From positions 1 through 17,559 of the forward strand of contig DKEU01000042.1 of the NCBI GenBank assembly GCA_002452635.1: DNA of 17,559 nt. Reading direction: 5' to 3'. This document shows positions 15,644-17,559 of the stretch, one piece after another. Within the stretch, counting starts at the first letter, position 1. Every line of letters starts with the position of its first letter. Under the pieces are notes generated by a model that saw nothing but the letters and a program-made list of their open reading frames with translations, did not search any database and had not been told where the DNA came from. Origin of the DNA: Desulfovibrionaceae bacterium UBA6814 (GTDB lineage Bacteria > Desulfobacterota > Desulfovibrionia > Desulfovibrionales > Desulfovibrionaceae). Made by a program: the position numbers and the translations under genes.

Positions 15644-17013
15644 CAGCGCTCCGTGAGCGCCACGTCCATGGTGGCCAGGAAGGGGTCCAGCAGGTATTCC
15701 AGCACCGTGCGCTCCCCGGTGTGGATGTAGGCGATGACCTGCATGCCCGGGGTGAGCCGGTAGCGGAAGCCGCCCCGCCTGAAGGAGTCCTCCGGGGTCT
15801 CGATGCGCACCAGGTAGAAGGTGCGGCCCCGCTCGTCGGCAAAGGCGTCGGGCGAGACGTTGGTCACGGTGCCGTGGATGCGGCCGTAGCGGCCGGCGTC
15901 GCGCGAGGCCATGGTGATGAGGGCCTTCTGCCCGGCCTGCACGTAGCCGATGTCCGAGATGGGCAGGTGGGCCTCGATGATGAGCCGGTCCTCGGAGGGC
16001 ACGATCTCGGCCACGCTGTCCCCGGGCTTCACCACCCCGCCCACGGTGGCCACGTGCACCTTCTTCACCACCCCGTCCACCGGGGAGCGGATCACGGTGC
16101 GGGTCAGGGTGTCGGCGTACTTCTTCAGCCGCTGGGCGAACTCCTCCAGGTCTCGGCGCTTCTTGTTCAGGTCCTCGCGGGCCTCCTCCTGGAACTGCTG
16201 GTCGATCTTCTTGAGCTTTTCCTGGGACTCGGCCAGGGCGGACTGGGCCTTGGGCAGGGTGGCCTGGTCCGAGGCCAGCCGGCCGGCCAGGATGGACTCC
16301 TCGCGCAACAGGGCCAGGTGCTTGGTGCGCGGGGTCAGGCCCTCGGCCAGGAGCTGCTCGCTGATCTTGATCTGCTCCCGGGTGTGGCCCAGGGCGTTGC
16401 GGGTGGCGGCCATCTGGGCCTGGGTCTCGCGGATGGTCTGCTCGGCCTGGATGATGTTCTCGCGCTGGGCTGACTTCTCGGTCTCCAGCCGCTGCCTGCG
16501 GGCCGTAAACAGGTCCAGGGTCTGCTGCACCAGGTCCGGGAAGCGGGCCACCAGGTCCGCGGGGTAGGCGGGCTTGTCCCGGCCCTCGGCCTCGGCCTCC
16601 AGCCGGGCCACCTCGGCGGTGAGGCCGTTGATGCGCACCTCCAGCTCCTCCACGGTGGAGCCCTGGGCGGTCTGCTCCAGCACCACCAGGGGCTGGCCCT
16701 CGGTGACCCGGTCGCCGTCGCGCACGTTGATCTCGCGCACGATGCCGCCCTCCAGGTGCTGCACGCTCTTGACCTGGGTGGAGGGGGCCACCATGCCGGC
16801 GGCCGCGCTCACGATGTCCAGCTTGAACAGGGCGGACCAGAGCAGGAAGGCCGCCACCAGGAGCGCGCAGAGCCAGAGAAAGAGCCGGGAGACCGGGGAG
16901 AATCCCTCCCCGCCCTCCTCGGCCTGGCCCGCGGCCAGCCAGGCCCCGAACCGGGCGCGGAGCGCCGCGATCCGGGACGGCCGGGCGGCCGGGGAATCAG
17001 TGCCGTTGGACAT
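15643..17013 (-). CDS. HlyD-family periplasmic adaptor of a type I secretion system
   Basis: A 456-residue membrane fusion protein linking the inner-membrane ABC exporter to an outer-membrane TolC-like channel. A cytoplasmic tail of about 42 residues precedes a single membrane segment (43-63). A first lipoyl half is around 74-111 (QHLEGGIVREINVRDGDRV). A long alpha-helical hairpin rich in Gln, Glu, Lys and Leu covers about 115-300, and the second lipoyl half reads RSPVDGVVKKVHV. The C-terminal beta-barrel region ends in EYLLDPFL, as in type I adaptors. The start has GGAGG 6 nt upstream (minus strand, 17024-17020) and overlaps the ATPase gene by 17 nt. No outer-membrane partner or secreted substrate is in the window. 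Confidence 0.94.
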   Translation of the reverse strand: MSNGTDSPAARPSRIAALRARFGAWLAAGQAEEGGEGFSPVSRLFLWLCALLVAAFLLWSALFKLDIVSAAAGMVAPSTQVKSVQHLEGGIVREINVRDGDRVTEGQPLVVLEQTAQGSTVEELEVRINGLTAEVARLEAEAEGRDKPAYPADLVARFPDLVQQTLDLFTARRQRLETEKSAQRENIIQAEQTIRETQAQMAATRNALGHTREQIKISEQLLAEGLTPRTKHLALLREESILAGRLASDQATLPKAQSALAESQEKLKKIDQQFQEEAREDLNKKRRDLEEFAQRLKKYADTLTRTVIRSPVDGVVKKVHVATVGGVVKPGDSVAEIVPSEDRLIIEAHLPISDIGYVQAGQKALITMASRDAGRYGRIHGTVTNVSPDAFADERGRTFYLVRIETPEDSFRRGGFRYRLTPGMQVIAYIHTGERTVLEYLLDPFLATMDVALTER

Positions 17014-17559
17014 TGGTCGCCTCCATGGGGGCCTGGCTCTGGCCGGGCCGCCGCAGGGTCAGTTCCGGCCGGGGCTTGACCCCCAGGTTGAGCATCGCGT
17101 GCACGCCGCGCAGGATGGCCGGGTCCAGGGTGACCACGATCACGGTGCGGCCCAGGCCGGCCATCTCGTGCAGGAGCGCATGGACCGCCGCCACCCCGTC
17201 CGCGTCCAGGCCCTCGGTGGGCTCGTCCAGGATCACCAGGTTGCCGCCGGTGGCCAGGGCCCGGGCCAGGGCCAGGCGGCGGCGCACGCCCAGGGACAGG
17301 GTGCGGCCGCCGTCGTTGACCAGGGTGTCCAGGCCCTTGGGGGTGGACGCCAGGAAACGGGTGAGCCCCACGGACCTGACGATCTGGTCCAGGGCCGCGT
17401 CGGGCAGGTCGGGATTGGCCATGCGGATGTTCTCGGCCAGGGTGCCGTTCAGGAGCACGGGCTCCTGGGGCGCGTACTGCACCTGCTGCCGCCACCAGGC
17501 CGGGGCCATCTGGCGCAGGTTGATGCCGTCGCCCAGGATCTCGCCCCGGGTGGGCTCCA
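16997..17559 (-). CDS. Type I secretion ABC transporter, C-terminal part of the ATPase domain (5' end outside window)
   Basis: Partial gene entering from the right edge; only the last part of the nucleotide-binding domain is present (about 186 residues, reading EPTRGEILGDGINLRQ before the first internal Met at 17509). The Q-loop (YAPQEP), the NGTLAENI segment and Walker B (VILDEPTEGLD) are intact, typical of type I exporters. The signature is LSLGVRRR rather than LSGGQRQR, and the H-loop reads VVTLDPAI, with Leu where a His is normal. These changes may reduce or alter ATP hydrolysis. The open frame continues past the window edge, so there is no evidence of truncation. The stop overlaps the adaptor gene by 17 nt. 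The N-terminal membrane domain and any C39-like domain cannot be seen. Confidence 0.9.
   Translation of the reverse strand, partial: EPTRGEILGDGINLRQMAPAWWRQQVQYAPQEPVLLNGTLAENIRMANPDLPDAALDQIVRSVGLTRFLASTPKGLDTLVNDGGRTLSLGVRRRLALARALATGGNLVILDEPTEGLDADGVAAVHALLHEMAGLGRTVIVVTLDPAILRGVHAMLNLGVKPRPELTLRRPGQSQAPMEATNVQRH

Noticed and set aside
14417..15730. Plus-strand open frame of 437 codons opposite the family 4 glycosyltransferase
   Set aside because: The minus-strand frame has the GT-B motifs and a coupled start; the plus-strand frame is a shadow with no motif.

Overview
The window is very GC-rich DNA. Genes are densely packed, often overlap by 1-17 nt, and use mostly G or C at third codon positions. 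Long meaningless antisense ORFs result. The gene content (BMP-type nucleoside ABC importer, polar amino-acid ABC importer, siaABCD-like c-di-GMP module, small RRM protein, type I secretion genes) and the protein sequences suggest a high-GC Desulfovibrionales-like bacterium. That placement is inference, not proof.

Layout. 1-4.73 kb (+): a four-gene importer of the BMP/purine-nucleoside type: lipoprotein, two permeases, double ATPase. A terminator-like hairpin lies just after the lipoprotein gene, inside the first codons of the first permease. 4.89-7.32 kb (+): a complete polar amino-acid ABC importer: periplasmic binding protein, permease, ATPase. A strong intercistronic hairpin follows the binding-protein gene. 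7.32-7.44 kb: a 123-bp structured interspersed repeat. 7.46-8.35 kb (+): a probable glycosyltransferase-like protein. 8.49-9.65 kb (+): a GGDEF-PilZ protein with its own candidate promoter, followed by two hairpins between convergent genes. 9.81-10.08 kb (-): a small RRM RNA-binding protein with a long leader. 10.43-14.20 kb (+): an operon with the gene order and domains of siaABCD (membrane PP2C phosphatase, GHKL-like kinase, STAS-like regulatory phosphoprotein, diguanylate cyclase). 14.20-14.32 kb: a second copy of the repeat. 14.33-17.56 kb (-): a type I secretion ATPase (5' end outside the window), its HlyD-family adaptor and a family 4 glycosyltransferase, all overlapping.

How it fits together. 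The left half is nutrient uptake across the inner membrane: nucleoside-like ligands, then polar amino acids. The right half looks like surface and biofilm control. A sensor phosphatase and a kinase set the phosphorylation of a SiaC-like switch protein, which in Pseudomonas activates the SiaD diguanylate cyclase. A second cyclase carries its own PilZ c-di-GMP receptor. The neighbouring type I exporter could deliver a surface protein, with the glycosyltransferase acting on that protein or on a polysaccharide. That functional link is inferred from proximity only.

Most notable points: the siaABCD-like switch with the phospho-acceptor threonine at residue 68; two copies of a palindromic repeat with a compensatory stem change; a terminator-like hairpin within the start of a permease gene; and a type I secretion ATPase lacking the H-loop histidine. 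No tRNA, rRNA, CRISPR array, transposase or phage gene was seen.
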